Positions 32,201 to 40,278 are shown, counted from the first letter of the stretch. The stretch is 46,422 nucleotides of DNA from Oscillospiraceae bacterium (GCA_017435965.1 JAFSEA010000096.1:1-46422), one strand, 5' to 3'. Numbers and translations are program-made. Notes: generated from the sequence alone by a model not told the origin.

Positions 32201-35163
32201 TCGGTGATGAAGTAGGTATCGGCTATAATCAGCTGTGGGTTACCTACGGTCTTGATGTTGCAGAGCTTATTTATCGCACAGGCGCAGATACAGAGCTCAA
32301 TCTCTTTGAAAATCCCAAGTTCTTAAAGATGTTTGACACCTTCATAAAGGAACACGTCGGAAACGGCTATTCCCTTGCGATAGGTGACTCGGGCAACACA
32401 ATAATGAAAGGACCTGCAAACATCAAAGCCGATACACTCCGTGCATTTGCACTTTTAGATCCCGAAAACGAGATGCATAAGCCTTATATCTCACGACTTG
32501 CAAAGAGCTATTACTGGCTTGTGGGCGAAAATCTTGACGATACATACGTTGATATGTTTGTGGATGCGGCGGCACTTTCAGACAGAATAAAAGCTGTTGT
32601 AGACAGCGAGGGCAAATATGAGTTCATAAGCGAAAACCTCACGGGATTTGGCCTTGCGCTTCTCCGTGGCGGTGAGCTTATCAAGACTCCCGGTGCTACT
32701 GCAGACAAAGACCTCCGTTATGACACCTGGATGTACTACGGAAGAACAGACCAGCCTCATGCACATGCCGATATGCTTCAGCTTGCAATCAACGCCTATG
32801 GATTCAACTTCACACCCGACCTCGGATATCCCAAGGCAACGAGCTTTGACGAAAGCAGATGGCAATGGACATCGGCAACACTCTCCCACAACACGGTTGT
32901 TGTTGACGATGATTCACAGAAGGGTGCATGGAGCGGAACTCCTCTCCACTTTGACAGCACGGACAAGGTTAAAATTATTGACGTTGATTCGCCGAAGTCT
33001 TATGACTCTACCGAGATTTACCGCAGAACGGCGATTACGGTGGAGGCATCGGAGGGAGATGCATATACAGTTGACTTCTTCCGCATAAAGGGCGGAAAGA
33101 GCCACACCTACAGCTTCCACACCCAGTCATATATGGGTTACACAACGGAGGACCTCACGCTTGTACCTCAGGTTGATGAAAACGGAAATTACGAGGATAC
33201 ATACGCAGGACAGGATATTATTGTGCAGTACCTCGACCCGTCAACAGGGCTTAATGCCGAGGTGAAGGAAGTGGAATACGGCGGCGACCCCAACGGTCTT
33301 AACTACACGGCGGCATATAAGACTATGTTCCCGAGAGGATACACATGGCTTACCAATGTAAACCGTGCGGAAAACATAGAGAGCGGAAACTTCTCGGTAA
33401 ACTTCGAGCAGACCGATTTCAAAAATCAGGTTGAGGATTCAAAGGATCTCAATATGAAGTATACTGCACTCAATGACTGGACACCCACGGGAATAGGCAT
33501 TGTCACGGGATATCCTCCGCAGACGGCAAGTAATGCGGCAATAACGGGTCTTGATTATATGCTTATCCACAGAACAGATACGAAGTCTCTTGACACATTG
33601 TTCACATCTGTTCTCCAGCCGTATAAGGGCGAAGAATATATTGCCGAAATGGTAAGTGTTCCGCTCTGCATCGGCACTTCTCCCGTTCGTGACAATACTG
33701 CAAAGGCAATCAGAGTAAGTCTTAAGAGCGGAAGACACGACTATATTGTTTACTCCACAAAAGAAGGTGCGAGATATACTGTTACGGACACCTTCAAAAA
33801 CTCAGACGGTGAGGATATAACAGTAAGCTTTGAGTTCTCAGGCTTTGCAGGTGTTTACAGCGTAAATGACAAGGGACTCAATATTTACACTTATATCAAT
33901 GACGGAACTGTTATCGGCGATACCACCTCCTTGGGAAGCTATGACGGTGAGGTCATCGGATTTACGGAAACATTGTCATCGGAGAACAAAATCACCGTCG
34001 CATTTGACGGCGAGGTTAGCCTTGACAGACTCAGCGGAGAATATATCTATGTTGAGAACAAGGGCTCGAGAAACGGCTCATACAGAATCCTCGGGGCTTC
34101 CGCAAATGCAGAAAATCCGGAGTATACCGACCTTGATATCGGTGATGTAAGCCTTATCACCTCCTTTAAGGATGATAACAACCGTGATGCAGGATATAAA
34201 TTCAATATCGAAAAGTATCAGAAGGTAACGGTACCCCTCACCGATATAAAGGATGAAAGCCCCGAGATTTCGGCAGGAAACACCAAAAATCTCACCGCTG
34301 CGGCAGGAAGCACCATCGCAATCAATGTAAATGCAAAGAGTGATGTGTCCGATGAGCTTACTTTCGAGGGACGAATCCTTCCGAGAGGTGCGTCGTTGGA
34401 TGAAGAAACCGGAACTGTCACGTGGAAACCCACAAGTGCACAGGTCGGAAAAGCCGGCTTTGTGATAGCCGCAATTGACGGAGACGGACGTGAAGCCACA
34501 ATAACCTTTGAGGTGACTGTCTACGGCTCAACCTCCGGCGGCGGTGGCGGCGGAACAACAGCTCCCTCTGATAAACCCTCAACCGATGTAGGGGAGGATA
34601 TCATCCTCCCGCCCGCAGAGCCAGATGTCCGCTTTACTGACCTCGGAAACCATGCCTGGGCGGCTGATGCAATCAATTCTCTTGCAGATAAGGGAATAAT
34701 CAAGGGCACAAGTGAAACCACATATTCACCGGCAAATAACATAACAAGAGCAGACTTTGCAATACTTCTTGTTCGTGCATTTGAAAAGACAAGCGACAAC
34801 ACAGAGAACTTCTCTGATGTAAGTGAGTCCGATTACTTTGCAAAAGAACTTGCAATAGCAAGAAACACAGGACTTGTCGGCGGAGTAGGCGCGAACTTGT
34901 TCGCTCCGAGAGAAAATATCAAACGATGCGATATGATGCTCATGGTATACAGAGTCCTCAAGGACAAATTTGTAGGGGCGGATATCATCCGCCCGGAATA
35001 CCCGGATTTCGACTCCGTTCCCGATTACGCAAAAGAAGCGGTATCGGCACTTGTCGGTGCAGGACTTGTAAACGGCAAGAACGGAAAAATCGCACCGAAC
35101 GACTTCACAACACGTGCCGAGGTTGCAGTTCTCATCAAGAGAATTCTCGACTATATCGGATAA
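26248..35163 (+). CDS. Giant SLH-anchored heparinase II/III-like polysaccharide lyase
   Basis: 2,971 residues. Signal peptide 1-28. Two tandem modules of about 350 residues (31-384 and 385-730). A jelly-roll-like carbohydrate-binding candidate at 736-894 (V-W-I-D-G-K-Y-V-G), Big_2-like Ig repeats to about 1104, a second binding candidate at about 1105-1263 (K-F-Y-I-D-G-K-L-I-G), and further Ig-like repeats to 1552. The catalytic part starts at 1555: a zinc-ribbon-like C1634-x2-C1637 / C1663-x2-C1666 insert, an alpha-toroid with N1913 and H1917 (GNFGMHQ) as catalytic candidates, and a beta-sandwich with H2171-A-H2173-A-D and H2214-N-T-V. An Ig-like domain (about 2672-2763), a glycine linker and three SLH repeats (2794-2971) follow. 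It probably cleaves an acidic polysaccharide outside the cell. SD GAGGAGG. Substrate unknown. Confidence 0.87.
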   Translation: MRGKTRRLLSGILAIAMLFGLIPVTATAETPERPYKHTLVYDISPDALSSRVPVTERDSTGTKDVIGSDGGKVIVDRLQLFNWKYTSSNVAEGDTGTVPYNTLDTTKTAPYAIELGRYNINGDGSSHIRDYGLKSTMYNNKRGDTSGNRSQVVLRLYIDYPGTYSLLPSDTTASSGKKAFSELYFGKAQTTYDQKTLDTLLPSYQCLGWWNADEGCWSDDVTSAKEQKHKLDSFTIDVPEAGEYYLVFDMNEKSLELNSTSYGSYQDFYLRSVTLTAIELDPETLETSLGKSEIVGKTIEVTAKIKMTNGSYKSFSSASDENNTVSVTASSNITVSDVTYGTGDTISFRITPTATGEGKITVSGKSTRREYSLSQDVMIIPEPAERPYKHTIIYNLTTGSLSTRLPVTTERDAKKDQIWLNGTNKTVERLELFNWKYTTSNVAEGDTGEVPYKTLDVAKTAPYAIELDKTYYIPGDGSSRVLENGLLSTWYNNKREDTTGNRSQIVLRLYIDFPGEYTLLPVDITAASGKKAYAHLYFGAAQDAYNQKTLDANISSYQSLGWWNADEGCWSDDVSANKEQSAKLESFKINVPEAGEYYLIFDTGAKSLELNPTTYGTYQDFYLRSVTLTAVELEPESLETSLKTAEVKGKTVDVTAKIKMTDGSYKSFASTEDADNTVSVTSSENVTVSDVAYGTGDTISFKITPNAAGKGTVTVSGKSLGRDYSFSKDVLIVEDGIPYQEIDFVKYYTPDSPKTVFGLDYNTEFWGANREGTTDEELTKDFWATPGRSFYSWGLLAYLSVGKSFAIDFEIFRDGYYDVSMQIGANGSRSGSAGVWIDGKYVGQTEKGTNKILQFRPVELKAGRHTMFVRGDIAGDTPGYAGISPAKLMFEGREAAPAAFSDVELVLGADSGYAGEEIPITVDLVFEDGQRINGNSKTLSEDLGELNKFKTAEDESFLFTSSDESVAKIEGSGIKLLKKGTSVITYKAKIGGVEKTKNATITVKDPLLKSVSLKTEKSYVLLSDEDGMKINVSGIMTNGETAIFPEGSITYTSSDASVATVSSDGIIKAVREGSFDVSVSVMFGDMTEPIVESVSLSATEKPIPAEFEIYFNEKAIWDLVTKDGYFTKDTIGTNWRVDTDVTPEILWNGGVYSARILKNYYDYLYLSTYYGDFSIKFTVPETRIYDITAQAMCEPSGGVAKFYIDGKLIGEFDTKASVQDLKTVIEKKLRSIKLDEGEHRLTIKRPDGRLLIRGFRFAGTEDAEVPIKSINVEVTDKIMAPGEAGDHKVSVTQENGAHYYMPLINYDGTTETDFTVTSVASDILSVTGNTHKALKPGDGVLRAEGTLDGREMSGEGKIDVKDITFDRVDFNLYEDTLYFVGGEKTLSASVILSDGSVTDERNVSNVRFELREGTTAAKIENGVFKALAEDTVEITAYATFNGIEKSVTKNIKIENVKLSAIEAGIEDTVVSVLDEDGSRILVTGILNNGEKVSLDSETTIFSYESLDPDIVTAEGGHAYYVSRGVGTVRVTASNESEGWSFSCDSEITSSSQKKGPTIYTEEMRAAALKNAENFKWAKDLVKTAKTNADRWVENLDKLYDAIPTEGFPRCFGMATLGAPSIEIDGKKQPMDQTCPACGVNILMEHGYYSWVVDPIRDPWKIACPGCKRKFPSNDFGSFYKLGITEDGTFDRELALKNHRELFAEDYARTGSDYGYGYLKNELYSEHDATWMVDDGFGWSPRDGVPGSTESVKTNPKYTPLAFYHHKMWDRCGVDKSIITRALRDLYEAYLYTGEKKYGVAGAILLDRIADVYPAYDLTKVSLSYGNSHGGDYTGKTVGNIWETYLAEVFARAYDALYPVMGEPEVIRYLSEKAKTLKGVTNPKTSADHIRENAENGLIREGLRGIETAKIFGNFGMHQLPATLFAVALDNQPETNAMFEWLAKPYGEVITPTVDPIYKTTYNVMTENHGGEMYSRYINRVDRDGFGDEVGIGYNQLWVTYGLDVAELIYRTGADTELNLFENPKFLKMFDTFIKEHVGNGYSLAIGDSGNTIMKGPANIKADTLRAFALLDPENEMHKPYISRLAKSYYWLVGENLDDTYVDMFVDAAALSDRIKAVVDSEGKYEFISENLTGFGLALLRGGELIKTPGATADKDLRYDTWMYYGRTDQPHAHADMLQLAINAYGFNFTPDLGYPKATSFDESRWQWTSATLSHNTVVVDDDSQKGAWSGTPLHFDSTDKVKIIDVDSPKSYDSTEIYRRTAITVEASEGDAYTVDFFRIKGGKSHTYSFHTQSYMGYTTEDLTLVPQVDENGNYEDTYAGQDIIVQYLDPSTGLNAEVKEVEYGGDPNGLNYTAAYKTMFPRGYTWLTNVNRAENIESGNFSVNFEQTDFKNQVEDSKDLNMKYTALNDWTPTGIGIVTGYPPQTASNAAITGLDYMLIHRTDTKSLDTLFTSVLQPYKGEEYIAEMVSVPLCIGTSPVRDNTAKAIRVSLKSGRHDYIVYSTKEGARYTVTDTFKNSDGEDITVSFEFSGFAGVYSVNDKGLNIYTYINDGTVIGDTTSLGSYDGEVIGFTETLSSENKITVAFDGEVSLDRLSGEYIYVENKGSRNGSYRILGASANAENPEYTDLDIGDVSLITSFKDDNNRDAGYKFNIEKYQKVTVPLTDIKDESPEISAGNTKNLTAAAGSTIAINVNAKSDVSDELTFEGRILPRGASLDEETGTVTWKPTSAQVGKAGFVIAAIDGDGREATITFEVTVYGSTSGGGGGGTTAPSDKPSTDVGEDIILPPAEPDVRFTDLGNHAWAADAINSLADKGIIKGTSETTYSPANNITRADFAILLVRAFEKTSDNTENFSDVSESDYFAKELAIARNTGLVGGVGANLFAPRENIKRCDMMLMVYRVLKDKFVGADIIRPEYPDFDSVPDYAKEAVSALVGAGLVNGKNGKIAPNDFTTRAEVAVLIKRILDYIG
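26338..28446 (+). repeat. Tandem duplication of a ~350-residue module within the giant lyase
   Basis: Copy 1 is 26338-27399 and copy 2 is 27400-28446. Both open with E-R-P-Y-K-H-T and share LFNWKYTTSNVAEGDTG-type, APYAIEL, YNNKR, LGWWNADEGCWSDDV, VPEAGEYYL and YQDFYLRSVTLTA blocks. Identity is high in protein and evident in DNA, so the duplication is fairly recent. Each ends with an Ig-like half (AKIKMTNGSYKSF). A related single copy lies in the next gene. Confidence 0.9.
34587..34611 (+). repeat. REP-like palindromic element, copy 1, in coding sequence
   Basis: TGTAGGGGAGGATATCATCC followed by TCCCG. GGGAGGAT and ATCCTCCC (34592-34610) pair around ATC. It lies in the linker just before the SLH repeats and is translated VGEDIILP. 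Confidence 0.75.
34971..34995 (+). repeat. REP-like palindromic element, copy 2, in coding sequence
   Basis: Same 25-bp element 384 bases downstream, in the loop between the second and third SLH repeats. GGGCGGAT and ATCCGCCC (34976-34994) pair around ATC. It differs from copy 1 at only two bases, which are the two sides of one stem pair. Translated in the same frame as VGADIIRP. Confidence 0.75.
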
Positions 35164-35196
35164 AAATCAAATTTCTTTATGAAAGGGAGAAAAAAC

Positions 35197-37749
35197 ATGA
35201 AAAGATTTTTGGCTTTGACTGTCGCACTCGCACTTATGCTTTCCCTTGCACCGTCTGTTTTTGCGGAAGATGCAGGCTGGGAATGGGCGAGAGAGGCGAA
35301 ATCATTTGTGTATGAGTTTAATTCTTATGCACATGCAGGCACAAACACTACCGCCGGCACGAAAAATTATGTTCACAGTGTGGAACAGACAATAGCAACC
35401 GCAAGCGAGGGATATTGCAAGTGGGGCTTTGTCAATATGCGAAATGATACGGCCTTCCCCTATACTGATACAACGCATATGGTTCTGAACCCACGTATGA
35501 ACGGAAACGGTCCGGTATACGATCCGGACGTTACGTCGAATGCCGGTTATGAGTTTTCCACCGTGTGGAGAAGTGCATATGCTTTTGAGCTTGACATTGA
35601 AGAGTCCGGCACATACCTCCCCACCATTGATTACACAACCGATACACAGTCTCCGATTGTTGATATCTATCTCATCGAAAAGCCTGCAAACGGTGATGAA
35701 GCCTTAAACTGGCACACAAACGGAAAGGATACATCTATTATTCAGACGTATGCATGGACGCTTCCGTCAACTGCCCGTATAGGCAAAAGTATTGATATGA
35801 AGAATGCAACCACTCTCAACAAGAGTGCAGAGCTTATGCCGGTAGAGCTTGATGCATCAAAGAACTATTATCTCTTTATTATTCCTGTAGGAATTACCGA
35901 TAACCCTTCGACGACAAATGACATATATTCCGGTTCTAAAATATTCCTCAGAAGCCTTACGCTTTCACAGCGTTTGCCTGAGGATGCACAGGCACTCAAT
36001 TATATTGTCAAGAAAACAAGTTTGAGTTCAAAACTTCCGACATCAAGTGATACACAACAAGGGATATATACTAACGGTTATGTTTATAACTTGAGTTATT
36101 TTGACTGGGAAACCACGTCGCAGCTTGTAGCTGATGCTACTGCAGAAAAAGGAGTAAGTGTGGACGAAACCATCGAGCCGTACAAGACTCTTGATCTTAC
36201 AAAAACTGCTCCGTTCAAGATTGAAAAGGGAGCAAAAGGATTCAACAATCCCATGGTGCAGAATCCGTATATCGTTACAGGACTGTACACTTCATATTAT
36301 GGAAAAACTCCCATTGGGGAAAGAGCTCACCTGGCTTTGAGGCTGAATGTTCCGTATGCAGGCCGGTATAAGCTTGAGATTGTTAAGAACGGCGGAACAA
36401 CACTTGAAAACAGCGCATTTATGAAGGTTTATTTCGGCAAGGCGGCAGATACATATAACGCAACCGACATTCAGAGCAAGATTGACTCTGGAGATTATGC
36501 ACACCTCGGCTGGTATAATTTCTATGAGGGCATGTATACCAAGGAGACCACACCGGAAAATAAGGTTTCATCAGATTACTACACAGTAGATATTCCCACG
36601 GCAGGTGAGTATCACCTCGTTTTGGATGCCTGCTCGGAAAGTCTTACCTTTAACAGCTACAGCGGCACACAGTTCTTCCGTCTCGGTCAGGTAAACCTCA
36701 CACCCGTTCCCGGCGTACTTTCTGAGGCAGAAGTTAAGGTTCAGACAATTGCAAACACTATGACCGCAGATATCGCAGTTGAGTCGGCAGATGCCGCACC
36801 GACTGCAGCAACGGTCAATGTTCTCACAAGAGATATTGAAGGAAATGCAGATGCATCGGCAGTTGTAACTACAATTTCCGGAAACGTAGGCTCAAATCTT
36901 ACTGCTACCGCACCCGAAAAAGACGGTTATGAATTCCTCTATTGGGAAAAGGGAATCGGAAACAATCGCCGTGTTGTATCCTATGAGCCCGAATACAGCT
37001 TCAAGGCAGTATCGGGCGGTGCATGGCTCACAGCTGTTTACAGGAACACAAGCTCAGAAGCTCTTCCTGTAACTTTCTACAATGCAATAGGTGATGAGCT
37101 TTCAACAGCTATTTACAGTGAAGGTGATACAATAACCGTTCCTTCTGTACCTGCATTTGAAAACTATGCTTTCATCGGATGGAAATGTGCAGAAACAGGT
37201 GATGTCTATGAAAACGGTGATGCAATAATCGCAGAGGGTAAGCAGATGCGTATTGTTGCACAGTATGAAGATTCACAGACTGCAAATATTGCAGTTTCCG
37301 TAACAGGCGGCACAGGTGCCGGCACCTACACCTACGGCGACAAGGTTCGTGTTTCCGCAACAGAGCGCGAGGGAGGCAACGGCTCAAAGGTCTTTGTTTA
37401 CTGGACAAAGAACGGCGAGATAGTAAGCTTTAATAAAACTTATGAATTCCTCGCAGCAGAAAACTGCAGCCTTACTGCTGTCTATGAGGATTACAAGCCA
37501 ACTATTGCACAGGAGCTTCGCAGAATAATAATCAGCGGTAATTTTGCTGAGTTCATCGGTCTTGGCAACGCAACAGAAATGGGTGTTCTCTTCAATGAAA
37601 ACGGAGGAGATGTTTCATTTGCAACTGCAACACACAAGATAGCTGTGACAGGTGACGGAAATCAGCTCAAGTTTGAAAATGACCTGGGTGAAGATTCAAC
37701 AATGACAGGCTATGCAATAGTCGACGGAAAAGTAATATATTCCAAGTAA
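35197..37749 (+). CDS. Secreted modular protein sharing the lyase N-terminal module
   Basis: 850 residues. Signal peptide about 1-24 (ALMLSLAPSVFAEDA). Region 1 (about 28-260) and region 2 (about 265-507) are both beta-rich; region 2 is homologous to the 350-residue modules of the giant lyase (PYKTLDLTKTAPFKIE, YFGKAADTYNA, LGWYNFYEGMYTKE, IPTAGEYHLVLD). After that come InlB/Flg_new-like repeats (YEFLYWEKG, YAFIGWKCAE, KVFVYWTKNGE) and a C-terminal domain of about 75 residues. No SLH, LPxTG or membrane anchor. It starts 33 bases after the lyase stop with AAAGGGAG as SD and no promoter between, so it is co-transcribed. Probably a binding partner or accessory factor. Confidence 0.82.
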   Translation: MKRFLALTVALALMLSLAPSVFAEDAGWEWAREAKSFVYEFNSYAHAGTNTTAGTKNYVHSVEQTIATASEGYCKWGFVNMRNDTAFPYTDTTHMVLNPRMNGNGPVYDPDVTSNAGYEFSTVWRSAYAFELDIEESGTYLPTIDYTTDTQSPIVDIYLIEKPANGDEALNWHTNGKDTSIIQTYAWTLPSTARIGKSIDMKNATTLNKSAELMPVELDASKNYYLFIIPVGITDNPSTTNDIYSGSKIFLRSLTLSQRLPEDAQALNYIVKKTSLSSKLPTSSDTQQGIYTNGYVYNLSYFDWETTSQLVADATAEKGVSVDETIEPYKTLDLTKTAPFKIEKGAKGFNNPMVQNPYIVTGLYTSYYGKTPIGERAHLALRLNVPYAGRYKLEIVKNGGTTLENSAFMKVYFGKAADTYNATDIQSKIDSGDYAHLGWYNFYEGMYTKETTPENKVSSDYYTVDIPTAGEYHLVLDACSESLTFNSYSGTQFFRLGQVNLTPVPGVLSEAEVKVQTIANTMTADIAVESADAAPTAATVNVLTRDIEGNADASAVVTTISGNVGSNLTATAPEKDGYEFLYWEKGIGNNRRVVSYEPEYSFKAVSGGAWLTAVYRNTSSEALPVTFYNAIGDELSTAIYSEGDTITVPSVPAFENYAFIGWKCAETGDVYENGDAIIAEGKQMRIVAQYEDSQTANIAVSVTGGTGAGTYTYGDKVRVSATEREGGNGSKVFVYWTKNGEIVSFNKTYEFLAAENCSLTAVYEDYKPTIAQELRRIIISGNFAEFIGLGNATEMGVLFNENGGDVSFATATHKIAVTGDGNQLKFENDLGEDSTMTGYAIVDGKVIYSK

Positions 37750-37796
37750 AAAACAAAAAGCAAATTTTTGTAAAGACGTTGAAAGGATACTCTTTT

Positions 37797-39152
37797 ATGA
37801 ACAATAAAGTTTACATGAGAAAACCGCTCGGAAATGAACGGTTTAAATGGAAACAAAAGGATTTTGCACTTTCCACCTTCAACTGTGTTGCGGAAGATAT
37901 GGATCTTATGATAAGAAACTGCAAGGAAGCGGGCTTTAACCTTCTTGAGCTTGGCTGGGGTGTGCAACATAAAGCATGGGAAGCAGTTGATATGTGTGAA
38001 AAACACGGAATTGACCTCATATTCCAGGACCTTGATATTTTCGGAGGAATGATGGACCTCCACGACAACCGCCCTGTTGATGATGAAAAAATCGTTGAGA
38101 CAGCAAAAGCTCTCCGTGATAAAAAACACGTTGTCGGCTACTATATATGGGACGAGCCGCATCGTGAGTATCTCTTCCGTGAGGCACGACGTCAGTCGGA
38201 CATTCTTGAAAAAGAAGACCCGGAAGCACTTCTTTTCTCGGTGTTTCCGCCAAGCTACAACCCCGGTCCCACTTGGGAAAACGGAGAATATTTCAATGCG
38301 TTTGAAAAATTCCTGCAGATAGTATCTCCACCTGTTCTTTCAACGGATATATACCCCATCGGAGATTACTGTGAGCTTTATCCGGGGCACATCTATACCG
38401 ATGAGATGCAGCTTGATAACTCTCCTATGTGGCTTGACCTTTTCGTTGCGAGAAGCCTTGCGAAAAAGTATGAGCTTCCTTTCTGGTTCTATTATCAGGC
38501 GAGCAAGGTTTACAATACCAAAAAGCTCACCTTCCCCATGATTCGTATGATGATGTATTCAGCCGTTCTCTACGGTGCAAAAGGTCTTCAGAGTCTCACC
38601 GCAACGGGTGCCTGCTATCTCTCCGATGAAACACCGCCGCCATACCCCACCGAGTGTACTGCACTTCTCGTGACCGGCGAAAAGGGTGAATTCTTTGAGG
38701 ACACAAAGAAAATCCATTCAGAGCTCAAATCCCTCGGCAATACTCTTATGGCACTCACAAGCACAGGTGTATTCCACAGCTCCGATCTTGCTCCGTATGG
38801 TAAATATAATGAAATTTATAAGAAATACGCAGACGATCCGAAATCCTGCGAGCTTATCACGGGTACACTTCCGAAGCGCACATCTGTCGGAGAGTTCAGT
38901 GATGACTACGGTAACAGATATATCCTTATTCTCAACCGTGAATTTGAGAAAAATCTCAAGGCTGAAATTCCCCTTAATGGCAAATATAACATCTATGAAG
39001 TGAGCAAAATTGACGGAAAGCAGAGATTTCTCCGTGAAGCATCGGATGCTGTGTCGGTTTCCCTTGCAAGCGGCGATGCGGTCCTTTTAAGAGTCCAGCC
39101 GTCGGATGAAGAAAAGTTTACGGTCACATATACCCTCGGCGAACAGGCATAA
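37797..39152 (+). CDS. Cytoplasmic TIM-barrel glycoside hydrolase-like protein
   Basis: 451 residues, no signal peptide. The order of segments fits a (beta/alpha)8 hydrolase: AGFNLLELGWGVQH, IDLIFQDLDIFGG, VVGYYIWDEPHREYLF with E120 as acid/base candidate in D-E-P, VLSTDIYPIGD, ELPFWFYYQASK, and LYGAKGLQSLTATG. A beta-sandwich of about 90 residues closes the protein (RYILILNREF). The D-E-P motif after strand four resembles clan GH-A. I cannot name the family. AAAGGA precedes the ATG; 47 bases after the preceding gene, same operon. It probably processes imported oligosaccharide products of the surface lyases. Confidence 0.75.
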   Translation: MNNKVYMRKPLGNERFKWKQKDFALSTFNCVAEDMDLMIRNCKEAGFNLLELGWGVQHKAWEAVDMCEKHGIDLIFQDLDIFGGMMDLHDNRPVDDEKIVETAKALRDKKHVVGYYIWDEPHREYLFREARRQSDILEKEDPEALLFSVFPPSYNPGPTWENGEYFNAFEKFLQIVSPPVLSTDIYPIGDYCELYPGHIYTDEMQLDNSPMWLDLFVARSLAKKYELPFWFYYQASKVYNTKKLTFPMIRMMMYSAVLYGAKGLQSLTATGACYLSDETPPPYPTECTALLVTGEKGEFFEDTKKIHSELKSLGNTLMALTSTGVFHSSDLAPYGKYNEIYKKYADDPKSCELITGTLPKRTSVGEFSDDYGNRYILILNREFEKNLKAEIPLNGKYNIYEVSKIDGKQRFLREASDAVSVSLASGDAVLLRVQPSDEEKFTVTYTLGEQA

Positions 39153-39156
39153 AATA

Positions 39157-39191
39157 CACCCCCACCTTTGCGGCTTGCAGAGGTGGGGGTG
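39157..39191. terminator. Convergent terminator, operon end and fic end
   Basis: CACCCCCACCT and AGGTGGGGGTG form a perfect 11-bp GC-rich stem. On the minus strand it is followed by TATTTTAT, and on the plus strand by little T. It should end fic strongly and the hydrolase operon more weakly. Confidence 0.75.
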
Positions 39192-39199
39192 CGATAATA

Positions 39200-40252
39200 T
39201 CAGTCAATATTAACTTTCCAATAACCAAAACGTTTTCCGTTTACTCTTTCGATCAGCCCTTTCTTTTCAAGAGAGACTGTAATTGTTTTAACGGTTCTTT
39301 CGGATTTTTCAATGCTTTCGGCAATTTTCTTTTGTGTCAGTTTGCCGTCGGTTTTTAGTAGGTTCAAAACTGCGATTTCGTCCAAAGTGCAATCCAAAGT
39401 GCATTTTTCGTTTTGCTCGTTGCACTTTGGGAAAGATAACGAGCCGCTAATATGCATATCGCGGTTCTTGAGGGGGTTATTTTCACCAAGCAGCAGATTT
39501 CTTAAAAACAGCTCCAGATACTCGGTTGTTTCGTGAACACCTTTTTTCAGATTGGTATAGTTTGCACGAACCAAAGCATTTCTGAAATACCAAGCATTTT
39601 CCGCAAATATATCATTTGTAACATCAAAACCTAATGTGCGAAGGTATTTGATAAAGAAAACCGCTGTTGCTCTTGTGTTGCCTTCAGAGAAAATATGAAT
39701 CTGCCAAAGGCGAGAAACAAATACTGCCAAGTGTTTTATGATTTCATCCATTGAGAGGTTTTTATAAGAAAATTCTTTTTCAACCCCAAAATCATAATCT
39801 AAGGTTGCTCTTAAATCCAAAGCACCGCCATACATAACGGTATCACCATCAAGCACCCATTCGTTTTTGGTAATGTTATATTCTCTGATTTTGCCGGCGT
39901 GTTTATAAATATCCGTAAACAACTGTGAATGGATCGAAATATACTGTGCCGGAGAAAAGACAAAAGACTTTTCGGACAACAACTGTGCGATGCGGACAGA
40001 AACCTTGTCGGCTTCTTCTGTTCTATCGGTACTTGTATGTGAAATATTCTCTTTATAATAACTGTGAATTAAATCCCTGGCTTCTTTGAATGTAATATCG
40101 CCGTCAATGTTTTTCTTGGCGGTTTTAATCAAATATTCACTTGTAGTGAGTCCGTCAACCGCTTGAAGACCAATTGCAGTATGCCAGGCATACCCCTTTT
40201 CTTTCTTCTGCGGTTCCTTTTCACGCAGGTATTCTTCAAAAATATCGTTCAC
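39200..40252 (-). CDS. Fic-domain protein with N-terminal antitoxin-like segment and C-terminal winged helix
   Basis: 350 residues. Fic fold with the active-site loop H186-I-F-S-E-G-N-T-R194-A-T-A; the last Arg of the classic HxFx(D/E)GNxRxxR motif is Ala. The N-terminal piece (about 20-65: AIGLQAVDGLTTSEYL) resembles a fused VbhA-like antitoxin segment, with Asp-Gly where the inhibitory Glu-Gly would be. The C-terminus (about 290-350) is a winged helix (LNLLKTDGKLTQKKIAESIEKSERTVK). GTG start preceded by GAGGTGA. Such proteins AMPylate or otherwise modify proteins, or act as regulators. It stands alone between operons and has no clear link to the lyase genes. Confidence 0.88.
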   Translation of the reverse strand: MNDIFEEYLREKEPQKKEKGYAWHTAIGLQAVDGLTTSEYLIKTAKKNIDGDITFKEARDLIHSYYKENISHTSTDRTEEADKVSVRIAQLLSEKSFVFSPAQYISIHSQLFTDIYKHAGKIREYNITKNEWVLDGDTVMYGGALDLRATLDYDFGVEKEFSYKNLSMDEIIKHLAVFVSRLWQIHIFSEGNTRATAVFFIKYLRTLGFDVTNDIFAENAWYFRNALVRANYTNLKKGVHETTEYLELFLRNLLLGENNPLKNRDMHISGSLSFPKCNEQNEKCTLDCTLDEIAVLNLLKTDGKLTQKKIAESIEKSERTVKTITVSLEKKGLIERVNGKRFGYWKVNID

Positions 40253-40278
40253 AGTCTCACCTCATTCCATACACTTTA

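Noticed and set aside
39157..39191. Reading the GC-rich hairpin as another REP-like element
   Set aside because: It has a different sequence from the 25-bp palindrome, sits exactly between two convergent stop codons and has a T-run on the fic side, so a terminator explains it.
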